From the NCBI RefSeq assembly GCF_028736925.1, contig NZ_JAQZAT010000021.1, forward strand, positions 1 to 64,000: 64,000 bases of DNA, written 5' to 3'. Shown one piece after another: positions 33,475 through 43,414 of the stretch. The notes under the pieces are model-generated. The model searched no databases. It had not been told where the DNA came from and saw nothing but the letters and a program-made list of their open reading frames with translations. This DNA is from Flavivirga sp. 57AJ16. GTDB taxonomy: Bacteria > Bacteroidota > Bacteroidia > Flavobacteriales > Flavobacteriaceae. Made by a program: the position numbers and the translations under genes. Position 1 is the first letter of the stretch. Every line of letters starts with the position of its first letter.

Positions 33475-35262
33475 TTATTTCGTAAAATTAATCAATTGTT
33501 GTCTATAAGCAGTTAGTAATTTAGATTTCGAGATATATCCACAATATTTACCATGTTTAATAACCGGTAAATTCCATGCCCCACTGGTTTTAAACTTATC
33601 CATAATGTCATTCATGGAATTTTCTTCGTAAATAATAATACCTGCGTCTGCATGCATTAAGCTAGAGGCATCGACTTTATCGTAAAGGTGTGAGTTGAAC
33701 ATAATGTGCCTAATATCGTCTAAATGTATAACCCCCAAAAATTCATCGTCATCATTAACCACAGGAAAATGATTTCGGGAAGACTTTGCAACTGCTTTTT
33801 TTAATATATCACCAAGTTTCATTTCTGGTTTTAAGGTAATGAAATTAGTTTCTATGACTTTATCGATATCCAAAACCATTAATACATTTTGGTCTTTGTC
33901 GTGTGTCATCAATTCGCCGCGCTCTGCCAGTTTAAGTGTATAAATAGAATGTGAAATATAATATTTGGTCATGGCAAATGAAATGGTCGATACGATCATT
34001 AAAGGCACAAACAACTCATAGCCACCTGTGATTTCAGCAATAAGGAAGATTGCTGTAAGCGGCGCATGGAGGACCCCGGCCATGAGCCCTGTCATACCTA
34101 TTAAGGTAAAGTTGGATTCGGATACTTGAAAATCCAAGCCGATATTATTAATGATTTTTGCAAAGGCATTCCCTAACGCACTACCCATAACAAGCGTTGG
34201 GATAAACACGCCACCAACACCACCAGCACCAAAAGTAGTGGTCATAGCTATGGCTTTGAATATGGTTATACCAAGTAATAGTGCGATGACAATCCATATA
34301 TTGGATAAATCTAAATTAAAAGGGGTAGTGCCTATGGCAGATAAGTGATCCCCTTTTAAAAGGTTATTCATAATACCATAACCCTCACCGTAAAGAGGCG
34401 GAATAAAGTATAGCATAGAGCCAATGGCGATGCCTCCAATGAGCAATCGCTTGGCACGACTTTTAAATTGCTTAAAAAAATTAGTAATACCAAAAAATAC
34501 TTTTGAAAAATATACAGATGCTATACCGGTTACCAATCCTAAAACGATATAGAACAGGATATCGTTAACTTCGAATTTATCGGTTAATTCAAATCGTAAA
34601 AGCACATCGGTTCCCAAAAACATATAGGAGGTTACAACGGCCGAAACAGATGCTAACAAAAGAGGTACCAATGAGGTGAAAGCAATATCCAAACTAAATA
34701 TTTCAACAGCAAAAATAATAGCGGCAATAGGTGCTTTAAACATGGATGCCATGGCTCCTGCAGCTGCGCAACCTATTAAAAGCATCCTTGTTTTTGTATT
34801 CATGTGAAACAAACGAGCCGCATTAGATCCTAAAGCGGACCCTACACTTACTGCGGGCCCTTGTAAACCAACCGAACCACCAAAACCAACTGTTAAGGGA
34901 GCTGTTATTAATGCAGCATAAATATTATATCTGGGGATAATCCCGTTTAGTTTGGAAATAGCATATAATGTTGAGGAAATACCATGGCCTATATGTTTTT
35001 TGAGCCAGATTTGTTTGATCATATAAACAAGTAGAAGCCCGATAATTGGAAAGATAAAATAAAGCGAGTTCTGGTAGTTATTAAAGAAATCCAATTTAAA
35101 AAGTAATCGGATATAATGCGTAAGGTTTTTTAGGACCACGGTGCCCATTCCCGCTAAAAAACCAACTAAAATACTAAGGATGTAAATAAACTGGAGTTCA
35201 GAAATATGTTTGTATTTCCAGATTAAGAACTTGCGCAAAAGACTTTTAGTACTTAGAGGCAT
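33475..35262 (-). CDS. ClC-type chloride channel/transporter with CBS pair
   Basis: The first ~430 residues are a ClC membrane core (about ten or more helices): GFGGSVGLQGPAVSVGSALGS, KAPIAAIIFAVEIF, GAGGVGGVFIPTLVMG and a C-terminal anion loop. Residues ~450-590 form two CBS domains (VIETNFITLKPEMKLGD..., HFPVVNDDDEFLGVIHLDDI). The gating glutamate of the GxEGP motif is Gln here (Gln134), and the position of the internal proton glutamate reads Glu187-Ile188. Both changes point to uncoupled, channel-like anion conduction rather than Cl-/H+ exchange. aspS lies upstream, behind a terminator. Confidence 0.9.
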   Translation of the reverse strand: MPLSTKSLLRKFLIWKYKHISELQFIYILSILVGFLAGMGTVVLKNLTHYIRLLFKLDFFNNYQNSLYFIFPIIGLLLVYMIKQIWLKKHIGHGISSTLYAISKLNGIIPRYNIYAALITAPLTVGFGGSVGLQGPAVSVGSALGSNAARLFHMNTKTRMLLIGCAAAGAMASMFKAPIAAIIFAVEIFSLDIAFTSLVPLLLASVSAVVTSYMFLGTDVLLRFELTDKFEVNDILFYIVLGLVTGIASVYFSKVFFGITNFFKQFKSRAKRLLIGGIAIGSMLYFIPPLYGEGYGIMNNLLKGDHLSAIGTTPFNLDLSNIWIVIALLLGITIFKAIAMTTTFGAGGVGGVFIPTLVMGSALGNAFAKIINNIGLDFQVSESNFTLIGMTGLMAGVLHAPLTAIFLIAEITGGYELFVPLMIVSTISFAMTKYYISHSIYTLKLAERGELMTHDKDQNVLMVLDIDKVIETNFITLKPEMKLGDILKKAVAKSSRNHFPVVNDDDEFLGVIHLDDIRHIMFNSHLYDKVDASSLMHADAGIIIYEENSMNDIMDKFKTSGAWNLPVIKHGKYCGYISKSKLLTAYRQQLINFTK

Positions 35263-35276
35263 GCTATAAAATTACT

Positions 35277-35298
35277 AAAAAAACCTGCATAAAGCAGG
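35277..35298 (-). terminator. Intrinsic terminator after aspS
   Basis: CCTGC / GCAGG stem with a 5-nt loop, followed on the minus strand by seven T. It separates aspS from the ClC gene. Confidence 0.75.
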
Positions 35299-35307
35299 AT
35301 TTAAATT

Positions 35308-37062
35308 TTATGATTTCAAATGAAGCTTTAAACTTAACTCCGTTAACTGTTCATCGTCAATGGGAGCAGGCGCATCTATCATGACATCGCGCCCCGCATT
35401 ATTTTTTGGGAATGCAATAAAGTCCCTAATAGTTTCTTGCCCGCCTAAAATAGCTACCAATCTATCCAACCCAAAAGCCAAGCCGCCATGAGGCGGTGCG
35501 CCATATTGAAAGGCATCCATTAAAAAGCCAAATTGTGCTCTAGCTTCTTCTGGCGTAAACCCTAAATAATCGAACATTAGGGATTGGGTTTCCTTATCAT
35601 GAATTCTTATGGAGCCGCCACCTATTTCGTTGCCGTTCAACACTAAATCGTAAGCATTGGCTTTTACATCTCCTGGGTTTGTTTTTAATAATTCCAATTG
35701 TCCAGGTTTTGGCGCTGTAAATGGGTGGTGCATCGCATGGTAACGCTTTGTGTCTTCGTCCCATTCCAATAAAGGAAAGTCCATAACCCAAAGAGGTGCA
35801 AATTCGTTTGGTTTACGTAAGCCCAAGCGTTCTGCCAATTCCATACGCAAAGCACTTAATTGTGCACGTACTTTATTTTTATCACCAGAGAGTATACAAA
35901 TTAAGTCACCTGCTTTTGCATTGGTAACCTCTGCCCATTTAGCCAAGTCTTCCTGGTCATAGAACTTATCAACCGAGGATTTAAAAGTACCATCGTCATT
36001 ACAACGACTATAAACCATGCCCAAAGCACCAACTTGTGGTCGTTTTACCCAATCAATTAATTTATCTATCTCTTTTCTGGTATAACTATTTCCTCCAGGA
36101 ACCGCTATGCCAACAACTAATTCTGCATTATTAAAAACACCAAAATCCTTATGTTGGGTAACGGCGTTAAGTTCGCCAAATTCCATCCCAAAACGAATAT
36201 CAGGTTTATCGTTACCATATAAACGCATGGCATCATCATATAGCATTCTTGGGAATTTTTCTATTTCGACACCATTTACTTCTTTTAATAAATGACGTGT
36301 TAATCCTTCAAAAGTATTTAAAATATCTTCTTGCTCTATAAACGCCATTTCACAGTCTATTTGTGTGAATTCCGGTTGTCTGTCAGCTCGTAAATCTTCA
36401 TCCCTAAAGCATTTTACGATCTGAAAATATTTATCCATACCCCCGACCATAAGCAATTGCTTAAAGGTTTGTGGCGATTGGGGCAATGCATAAAACTGCC
36501 CCTCGTTCATACGTGATGGCACTACAAAATCCCTTGCACCTTCTGGAGTCGATTTAATCAAATAAGGGGTTTCTACTTCAATAAAGCCTTCTTTAGATAA
36601 ATAGTTCCTAACTTCCTGAGTCACTTTATGTCTAAAGATCAAATTATCTTTTACGGGGTTTCTACGAATATCCAGGTAGCGATATTTCATACGTAGATCT
36701 TCACCACCATCTGTTTTATCTTCTATGGTGAACGGCGGAAGTAAGGCCTCGTTTAATATATTCAACTCAGAAACCAATATTTCAATATCTCCAGTTGGTA
36801 TATTAGGGTTTTTTGAAGCGCGTTCAATAACAGTGCCTTTAACTTGAATGACAAACTCGCGACCCAAATTTTGAGCCTGTTGCATCATTTCTTTCGAAGT
36901 ACGTTCTTCATCAAAAACCAATTGTGTTATACCATAACGGTCTCTCAAGTCTATCCAAACAATAAATCCTTTATCACGAGATTTTTGAACCCAACCAGCA
37001 AGGGTTACTTCTTTATTTATATTTGTAGCTTTTAATTCACCACAATTATGACTTCTATACAT
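35308..37062 (-). CDS. aspS: Aspartyl-tRNA synthetase
   Basis: A class IIb synthetase of 584 residues. It begins with the OB-fold anticodon domain ([26 protein letters not shown]), followed by motif 2 ([19 protein letters not shown]), a bacterial GAD insertion (~300-415), and motif 3 ([13 protein letters not shown]). I use the ATG at 37062; the GTG at 37083 would add seven residues before the family's standard start. Whether it also charges tRNA-Asn depends on whether AsnRS is present, which cannot be seen here. Confidence 0.96.
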   Translation of the reverse strand: MYRSHNCGELKATNINKEVTLAGWVQKSRDKGFIVWIDLRDRYGITQLVFDEERTSKEMMQQAQNLGREFVIQVKGTVIERASKNPNIPTGDIEILVSELNILNEALLPPFTIEDKTDGGEDLRMKYRYLDIRRNPVKDNLIFRHKVTQEVRNYLSKEGFIEVETPYLIKSTPEGARDFVVPSRMNEGQFYALPQSPQTFKQLLMVGGMDKYFQIVKCFRDEDLRADRQPEFTQIDCEMAFIEQEDILNTFEGLTRHLLKEVNGVEIEKFPRMLYDDAMRLYGNDKPDIRFGMEFGELNAVTQHKDFGVFNNAELVVGIAVPGGNSYTRKEIDKLIDWVKRPQVGALGMVYSRCNDDGTFKSSVDKFYDQEDLAKWAEVTNAKAGDLICILSGDKNKVRAQLSALRMELAERLGLRKPNEFAPLWVMDFPLLEWDEDTKRYHAMHHPFTAPKPGQLELLKTNPGDVKANAYDLVLNGNEIGGGSIRIHDKETQSLMFDYLGFTPEEARAQFGFLMDAFQYGAPPHGGLAFGLDRLVAILGGQETIRDFIAFPKNNAGRDVMIDAPAPIDDEQLTELSLKLHLKS

Positions 37063-37310
37063 TGTTGTAAAATTGAAGTGCACTCCTACTTTATTCTATT
37101 AGTAATTACTAAGTTAATTGAATAGTAGTTTAATGCATTAAACAGATTGCAAATTTATGAAGATATTACTTTGTAGTATAACCTTTTTTGTAAAGATTTA
37201 AATAAAGATTTTTCTATGATCATCTTCGTGAGCTGACTTCGAGGTAGCTTCTTGCCTTCCTAAAATTTACTAGGTTTTTTTGTTAAGCCACGAATTTACT
37301 TGTCTTATTT

Positions 37311-37370
37311 GTATGAATATTCATATTTTTTTTGGATATTTAAAGCAGACTAACTCAAATAAAATATATT
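37311..37370 (+). promoter_or_regulatory. Upstream block shared by two TonB receptor genes
   Basis: The 60 bp before the 37371 ATG (ATGAATATTCAT palindrome, then TTTTTTT, GATATTTAA and CAGACTAACT) match the block before the second receptor (40361-40426) almost unit for unit. The shared piece probably holds promoter and leader, so the two receptors should respond alike. Nothing else is seen in 37063-37310. Confidence 0.6.
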
Positions 37371-40238
37371 ATGTTCAAATTTTTACGATTTAAATTGTTT
37401 CTGGTTTTATTGTTTTTTATGCCTGTAATCGCTTTTTCGCAACAGGTTTCAGGTACAGTAACAGATGGAGGAACAAATTTGCCTTTAGCAGGGGCAAATA
37501 TTGTTATTAAAGGGACCGGTACTGGTACCATTTCAGATTTTGATGGGAACTTTACTTTAAACGCAGAGAGCTTTCCGGTAACTTTGGTGGTGTCCTCGGT
37601 AGGATACGATACCCAAGAGGTGAATGTATCCTCTTCTCAAAAGGTTACTATAGCACTAAAGGAAGGTGTTGCTTTAGACGAGGTTGTATTAATCGGGTCT
37701 AGAAACCCCAGTAGAACAGCTGTAGACACACCAGTTCCTGTTGATGTTATTGATATTTCTGAATTGACATCGCAAGGGCCTCAGGTTAATTTAAATCAAA
37801 TTTTAAATTTTGTAGCCCCTTCATTTACGTCGAATACCCAAACCATTTCAGACGGAACCGATCATATCGATCCTGCTTCTCTAAGAGGATTAGGGCCTGA
37901 CCAAGTGCTTGTTTTAATTAATGGGAAACGAAGACATAATTCATCTTTGGTTAATGTTAATGGAACCTTTGGGCGTGGTAGTGTAGGCACCGATTTAAAT
38001 GCTATTCCATCTGGAGCCATTCAACGCTTGGAGGTTTTACGCGATGGTGCGGCTGCCCAATATGGATCGGATGCTATTGCTGGAGTTATTAACATTGTGT
38101 TGCATAATAATGTAAACGAACTTACATTAAATATGACTACAGGTGCTAATTTCACAAAGCATGCCAACGATCAAACTGGGGGCGTTGATGGCGAGACCAT
38201 TAACATCAGTGCTAATTATGGCTTACCTTTAGGGGAGCATGGCGGGTTTATTAATTTCACCGGTGATTTTGATTTTAGAGAGGATTATGGTAGAATGAAA
38301 GAATGGGAAGACGCTGTTTTCAACCTTTACAACACCGTTGAAAGGTTTGCCGATAATGATGGTTATAACTTATCTAACTTGTTGGATGATGATGTGGCCG
38401 ATGTTATACAATATGCTAATGCAGCCGGTATCGATATAGGTAGTGCAAGCACTAAAGCAGAATTGCAACCTATTTTAAGCGCAGATAATACAGCGGCCGA
38501 ATTAGCTGCCAGAGGATTGGTAAGAAGTGATTTTAACATGCGTGTGGGGCAGTCTGAGGTAAGAGGCGGGCGGTTTTTTGCTAATCTTTCTTTACCATTG
38601 GATGATAATGGCACAGCATTATACTCCTTTGCAGGAGCAAGCTCCAGAAAAGGAAATTCTGCCGGGTTTTACAGGTTGCCAAACCAAAGTAGAACCTATA
38701 CACCGGCATATATCAATGGTTTTTTGCCAGAGATTAACTCAACGATTACAGACAAATCTTTAGCAGTGGGGATCAAGGGGAAAATAAATGATTGGAATAT
38801 CGACTTGAGTAATACTTGGGGTAAAAATGCCTTCTTGTATACTATTGGAAATACTTTTAACGCTTCAAGGCAAAATGCATCGCCAACAACCTTTGATGCT
38901 GGCGGGTTTAACTTTATGCAGAACACCGTTAATTTAGATGTAAATCAATTTTTTGATGATATTTTAAGTGGTCTGAACATTGCGTTTGGAGCTGAGTATA
39001 GACTTGAAAACTATGAAATCGTTGCTGGTGAAGAAGCTTCTTATGGACAATATACAGGTGAAGGCGAGTTAATTACCCTGCCTACTCAAAGCCCTTCAGA
39101 AGATTTCTTTGGAAGTGTCAGACCGGGCGGTTCCCAGGTATTTCCAGGATTTAGCCCTGCCAATGAGCTGTCCAGGGATAGAAATAGTATTGCTGGATAT
39201 TTTGACCTGGAAGCAGATTTTTCAGAAGCATTTTTAGCAAGCTTTGCAACACGTTTTGAGAATTATTCAGATTTTGGCTCCACGATCAATTTTAAATTAG
39301 CAACGCGATTAAAAGCCAGCGAAAATGTTAATATAAGAGCCGCTTTAAATACAGGCTTTAGAGCACCTTCATTGCACCAGTTAAATTTTAACTCAACATC
39401 TACTATATTTCAAGACGGCATCCCCGTTGAGGTAGGAACGTTTTCAAATGATAGTAGAGCCGCAAATCTTTTAGGCATTCCACAATTAAAAGAAGAAACG
39501 TCCCAAAGTATCAGCATAGGATTTACGTCAAAACTACCTGATGCGAATTTAACGATAACCGTTGATGGTTATTTTGTGGCCATTGATGATAGAGTGGTAT
39601 ATACTGGACAGTTTAGAGGGCCTGGGACAGGGACCGAATTAGATAATTTGCTTGCTCAAGCCAATGCTTCGGCAGCCTCATTTTTTGCAAATGCTATCGA
39701 TACAGAATCTAAAGGGTTGGATATTGTATTAACACATAAAGCTGATATTGGGACCAATATGAGATTAAAATCCGATTTGTCGGGAACACTCTCTAAAACA
39801 AAAAAAGTAGGTGCTATTAAAGCATCTCAGGTTTTAGAAGATGCCGGTTTAGTAGATACTTATTTCCCTGAGGATAGTAGAATTTATTTGGAGGAAGCCG
39901 TGCCAAGAACAAAAATAAATTTGACCAACAATTTAACGTTCAATAAGTTTAATATATTCTTGAGAAATGTTTGGTTTGGTGAAGTTTCAGAGGCTACAAC
40001 AACTGTTGCCAATCAACAAGTGTACGGTTCTAAATTAGTGACCGATTTATCTTTTGGCTATAAAGCCTCAGAAAGCTTGACATTAACAGTAGGAGCAAAT
40101 AACTTGTTGGATGTTTATCCAGATAGGGCCATTGAAGCAAACCGAAGTAGTGGCCGTTTCGATTGGTCAAGACGTTCCCAACAATTTGGTATAGCTGGAC
40201 GTTTTCTTTTTGCCAGACTTAGTTTTAAGTTGAAGTAA
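37371..40238 (+). CDS. TonB-dependent outer membrane receptor (no SusD partner)
   Basis: 955 residues: signal peptide (LFLVLLFFMPVIAFSQ), CarboxypepD_reg-like domain (QVSGTVTDGGTNLPLAGANIVIKG), plug (PVPVDVIDISELT ... LRGLGPDQVLVLINGKRRH, RLEVLRDGAAAQYGSDAIAGVINIV) and a barrel that ends in RLSFKLK. The plug closely follows the ferric/cobalamin-type receptors, while the N-domain is like SusC proteins. No catabolic gene lies near, so the substrate is not predictable. A strong terminator follows, then a paralogous receptor whose first 100 residues are very similar. Confidence 0.88.
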   Translation: MFKFLRFKLFLVLLFFMPVIAFSQQVSGTVTDGGTNLPLAGANIVIKGTGTGTISDFDGNFTLNAESFPVTLVVSSVGYDTQEVNVSSSQKVTIALKEGVALDEVVLIGSRNPSRTAVDTPVPVDVIDISELTSQGPQVNLNQILNFVAPSFTSNTQTISDGTDHIDPASLRGLGPDQVLVLINGKRRHNSSLVNVNGTFGRGSVGTDLNAIPSGAIQRLEVLRDGAAAQYGSDAIAGVINIVLHNNVNELTLNMTTGANFTKHANDQTGGVDGETINISANYGLPLGEHGGFINFTGDFDFREDYGRMKEWEDAVFNLYNTVERFADNDGYNLSNLLDDDVADVIQYANAAGIDIGSASTKAELQPILSADNTAAELAARGLVRSDFNMRVGQSEVRGGRFFANLSLPLDDNGTALYSFAGASSRKGNSAGFYRLPNQSRTYTPAYINGFLPEINSTITDKSLAVGIKGKINDWNIDLSNTWGKNAFLYTIGNTFNASRQNASPTTFDAGGFNFMQNTVNLDVNQFFDDILSGLNIAFGAEYRLENYEIVAGEEASYGQYTGEGELITLPTQSPSEDFFGSVRPGGSQVFPGFSPANELSRDRNSIAGYFDLEADFSEAFLASFATRFENYSDFGSTINFKLATRLKASENVNIRAALNTGFRAPSLHQLNFNSTSTIFQDGIPVEVGTFSNDSRAANLLGIPQLKEETSQSISIGFTSKLPDANLTITVDGYFVAIDDRVVYTGQFRGPGTGTELDNLLAQANASAASFFANAIDTESKGLDIVLTHKADIGTNMRLKSDLSGTLSKTKKVGAIKASQVLEDAGLVDTYFPEDSRIYLEEAVPRTKINLTNNLTFNKFNIFLRNVWFGEVSEATTTVANQQVYGSKLVTDLSFGYKASESLTLTVGANNLLDVYPDRAIEANRSSGRFDWSRRSQQFGIAGRFLFARLSFKLK

Positions 40239-40255
40239 ATATACAAAGAACTATT

Positions 40256-40289
40256 AAAAAGCTCCATGAAGTACTTCGTGGAGCTTTTT
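40256..40289 (+). terminator. Intrinsic terminator between the two receptors
   Basis: AAAAAGCTCCATGAAGT pairs with ACTTCGTGGAGCTTTTT (one G-T), directly after the 40238 stop. It ends in a T run and makes the second receptor a separate transcription unit. Confidence 0.85.
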
Positions 40290-40360
40290 GTATTGAACCT
40301 GTATTATCATATTCTTAAATATAACCATTCCATTTTATTAATTTATTAATTTATGTGGTT

Positions 40361-40426
40361 TATTTTTATGAATATCCATATTTTTTTAAGATATTTAATG
40401 CTGACTAATTTCAAATAAATCAAATT
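40361..40426 (+). promoter_or_regulatory. Second copy of the shared receptor upstream block
   Basis: TATTTTTATGAATATCCATATTTTTTTAAGATATTTAATGCTGACTAATTTC-type sequence aligned to 37311-37370; the palindrome is slightly degraded here (ATGAATATCCAT). Confidence 0.55.
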
Positions 40427-43396
40427 ATGAGCAAAGTTTTACAATTTAAACTGCTCCTAACATTGTTATGCCTTATTCCGGTAATTGCTTTTTCACAGCA
40501 GATTTCGGGAACGATAACAGATGGAGCAACAAATTTGCCCTTACCAGGCGCAAATATTATTATTAAGGGAACACAAACTGGAACAACATCCGATTTTGAT
40601 GGACGATTTAGCTTAAATGTCAACAGTTTTCCAGTAACATTAGAAATTTCTTCTTTAGGGTTTGAAACCCTTGAAGTCCCAGTGAACGAAGCCAAAACTA
40701 TAAATGTGACGCTTCAAGAGTCTGCCGAGGCATTAGAAGAGGTGATTATTACAGGTTTGGCATCTTCTGTTAAACGAAGTAACGCTGCAAATGCCGTAGC
40801 AACTGTTTCTGCCGATGATCTGGCAGGGCGAACACCACCGCAAACTTTAGATGGTGCCATGGCGGGTAAATTTGTAGGTGCCCAAATAACCCAGGCTTCT
40901 GGAGCGCCTGGAGGAGGTATTTCCGTGAAATTAAGAGGGGTAACTTCCATTAACGGTAATGGACAGCCTTTATATATTATTGACGGTGTTTATGTAAATA
41001 ACAATAGTGTATTTGCTGGCGGGCTCAACGAAATATCTAATGCTGCTGGAGGTGGTGCATCATCAACAGATTCCCAAGATAATGCATCAAACAGAATTGC
41101 AGATATTAACCCGGACGATATAGCCAATATTGAGATATTAAAAGGGGCCTCGGCCTCGGCTATTTATGGTTCCCGTGCCGCAGCAGGTGTGGTTATCATT
41201 ACCACAAAGAAAGGGAAGCAAGGAAAAACCAAAGTTAAGTTCTCGCAGGCAATAGGTTGGAACGAGGCCGTTAATTTATTGGGACAAAGGAATTGGACAG
41301 CAGACTTGGCAGAAAGTGTTTATGGTGAAGGAGCATTGTTCACTGCAGCCCAAAACGCAGGCACCTTAATTGATTATGAGAAGGAAATTTATGGAGAAAA
41401 AGGATTTATTACCAATACCAATGTTAGTGTGTCCGGAGGAAATGATAAGACGTCATTTTTTGGCAGTTTTACGACGAATGAAGAAGATGGGATCGTTAAG
41501 CGTACTGGAGCAGGCAAAAAGTCTGTAAGATTAAATGTCGACCATAAAATTAATGATAACATTAAGTTGGCTTTAACAGGTAATTATATAAACTCCAATT
41601 CTGATAGAGGTTTCTTTAATAATGATAATACCAATACAACTATTGGGGTTTCTACGTTATTCACAAGACCTTGGGATTATTTATTACCAGATGCAGACGG
41701 AAACTATCCCGATCACCCTGCGAACTCATCCAATCAAATACATACCAGGGATGTTATGACTAATAGCGAATCTACAAGGCGTTTAATAGCTGGAGGTACT
41801 TTGGATATTAATTTGTTCAGTAATGAAAAACAAAGTTTAAAGTTTATTGCACGTGCTGGTGTAGATACTTATACATTGGTCACCGATGTGTTTTTCCCCA
41901 GGAATTTACAGTTTATGAGTCCAGCTGTTGGAGGCGTAGATGGTTTGTCCTCAGAAGGAACCACTCAAAATACCGACGCCAATTTTAATGCCTTTTTGGT
42001 TCATAACTATATAACAGATAGTCATTTGAGTTTTACAACACAGGCAGGTCTTACAAACGAGCATTTTTCCCAAAATACCATTAGGGTAACTTCAACGGGT
42101 CTTATTGCTTCAGAAAGCAATGTCGATCAAGCTGCTAATGTAGATGCTGACCAATTTAGGTTGGAGCAAGAAGATGCTGGTTTTTTTGTGCAGGAGGAAG
42201 TAAATTATCAAGATAAAATAATTGCTACTTTAGGGTTAAGAGGTGATAAGTCTTCTAATAATGGCGATGCAAACAAGTTTTTTTATTACCCTAAAGCTTC
42301 GGCAGCGTTTAACTTACATAATTTTGAGTTCTGGAATCTTGAGGCGGTCAATCAATTTAAAATTCGTGCAGCATACGGTGAGGCAGGAAACTTTGCTCCC
42401 AATGGCGCTTTATTCACCACCTATATTAATTCCTTAATTGATGGCAATGTGGGGATTATTACACCAACAACTTTAGGAGACCCATCCATTCAACCAGAAA
42501 GACAAAAAGAGCTGGAGGTTGGTTTTGATGCCGGCTTTTTAAATAACCGAGTAACCTTGGAGTTTACTTATTATAATAAGCAAGTGGAAGATTTAATTCT
42601 TCAAGCCGATAATGAGCCTTCTTCTGGATATGCCTTTAGATGGGTAAATGCTGGGTCGTTAGAAAATAACGGTATTGAAATAGGCTTAAATGGAAGTATT
42701 TTTAAGGACGAGGATTTCTCTTGGGATGCTAACATTATTTGGTTTAAAAATAAATCTGAGATCACGGAGTTGAAGGTTAACTCTTTTGACACTCAAGGGT
42801 TTGGAACAGGTCTGGGGACGTTTAGAATAGAAGAAGGGAAAAGTGCGACTCAAATTGTAGGTAACGACGTTAATGGAAATGTGGTGGTTTTGGGTGATGC
42901 TGAGCCTGATTTCCAAATGTCTTTTAATAATAACATGACATATAGAGATTTTACGCTTTCATTTTTATGGCATTGGAAAAAAGGAGGCGATAATGTGAAT
43001 TTAAGTCGACTACTTTCAGATTTTGGAGGCACAAGTGCAGACTATGATGAAATAAACATTGACCCTGCTGGCACGACGCCAAATGGGGATTATAGAATTG
43101 CGGCTTTTCTTGGAGGAAATGCAGAGCCTTTTGTTGAAGATGCCTCTTATTTAAAATTAAGGGAAATAGGGCTATATTACAATATCCCTAGTAGGAGTCT
43201 GGAAAAATGGTTTGATGGAAATATAACAGATGTAAAGGTTGGTCTTTCAGGAAGAAACCTGATCAATATTTTCGATTATAACAGTTATGATCCAGAAGTA
43301 TCGAACTTTGGATCTGCTGCGGCAGGCATTGGAATTGAGGTTGCACCCTTTCCATCATCTAAAAGATTTATGTTTCACTTGTCGGTAGGACTTTAA
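40427..43396 (+). CDS. SusC-type TonB-linked outer membrane protein
   Basis: 989 residues: signal peptide (LLTLLCLIPVIAFSQ), CarboxypepD_reg-like domain, SusC plug with the family signature (GGGISVKLRGVTSINGNGQPLYIIDGVYV, IEILKGASASAIYGSRAAAGVVIITTKKGK) and a long barrel ending in FHLSVGL. SusC barrels import large ligands, glycans or peptides, closed by the SusD lid encoded 18 bp downstream. No glycosidase, peptidase or regulator accompanies the pair, so the ligand remains open. Confidence 0.92.
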   Translation: MSKVLQFKLLLTLLCLIPVIAFSQQISGTITDGATNLPLPGANIIIKGTQTGTTSDFDGRFSLNVNSFPVTLEISSLGFETLEVPVNEAKTINVTLQESAEALEEVIITGLASSVKRSNAANAVATVSADDLAGRTPPQTLDGAMAGKFVGAQITQASGAPGGGISVKLRGVTSINGNGQPLYIIDGVYVNNNSVFAGGLNEISNAAGGGASSTDSQDNASNRIADINPDDIANIEILKGASASAIYGSRAAAGVVIITTKKGKQGKTKVKFSQAIGWNEAVNLLGQRNWTADLAESVYGEGALFTAAQNAGTLIDYEKEIYGEKGFITNTNVSVSGGNDKTSFFGSFTTNEEDGIVKRTGAGKKSVRLNVDHKINDNIKLALTGNYINSNSDRGFFNNDNTNTTIGVSTLFTRPWDYLLPDADGNYPDHPANSSNQIHTRDVMTNSESTRRLIAGGTLDINLFSNEKQSLKFIARAGVDTYTLVTDVFFPRNLQFMSPAVGGVDGLSSEGTTQNTDANFNAFLVHNYITDSHLSFTTQAGLTNEHFSQNTIRVTSTGLIASESNVDQAANVDADQFRLEQEDAGFFVQEEVNYQDKIIATLGLRGDKSSNNGDANKFFYYPKASAAFNLHNFEFWNLEAVNQFKIRAAYGEAGNFAPNGALFTTYINSLIDGNVGIITPTTLGDPSIQPERQKELEVGFDAGFLNNRVTLEFTYYNKQVEDLILQADNEPSSGYAFRWVNAGSLENNGIEIGLNGSIFKDEDFSWDANIIWFKNKSEITELKVNSFDTQGFGTGLGTFRIEEGKSATQIVGNDVNGNVVVLGDAEPDFQMSFNNNMTYRDFTLSFLWHWKKGGDNVNLSRLLSDFGGTSADYDEINIDPAGTTPNGDYRIAAFLGGNAEPFVEDASYLKLREIGLYYNIPSRSLEKWFDGNITDVKVGLSGRNLINIFDYNSYDPEVSNFGSAAAGIGIEVAPFPSSKRFMFHLSVGL

Positions 43397-43414
43397 TAAT
43401 TAAAAAAAAATATT

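Noticed and set aside
37063-37083. GTG start of aspS at 37083
   Set aside because: The ATG seven codons later matches the usual start of the OB-fold domain.
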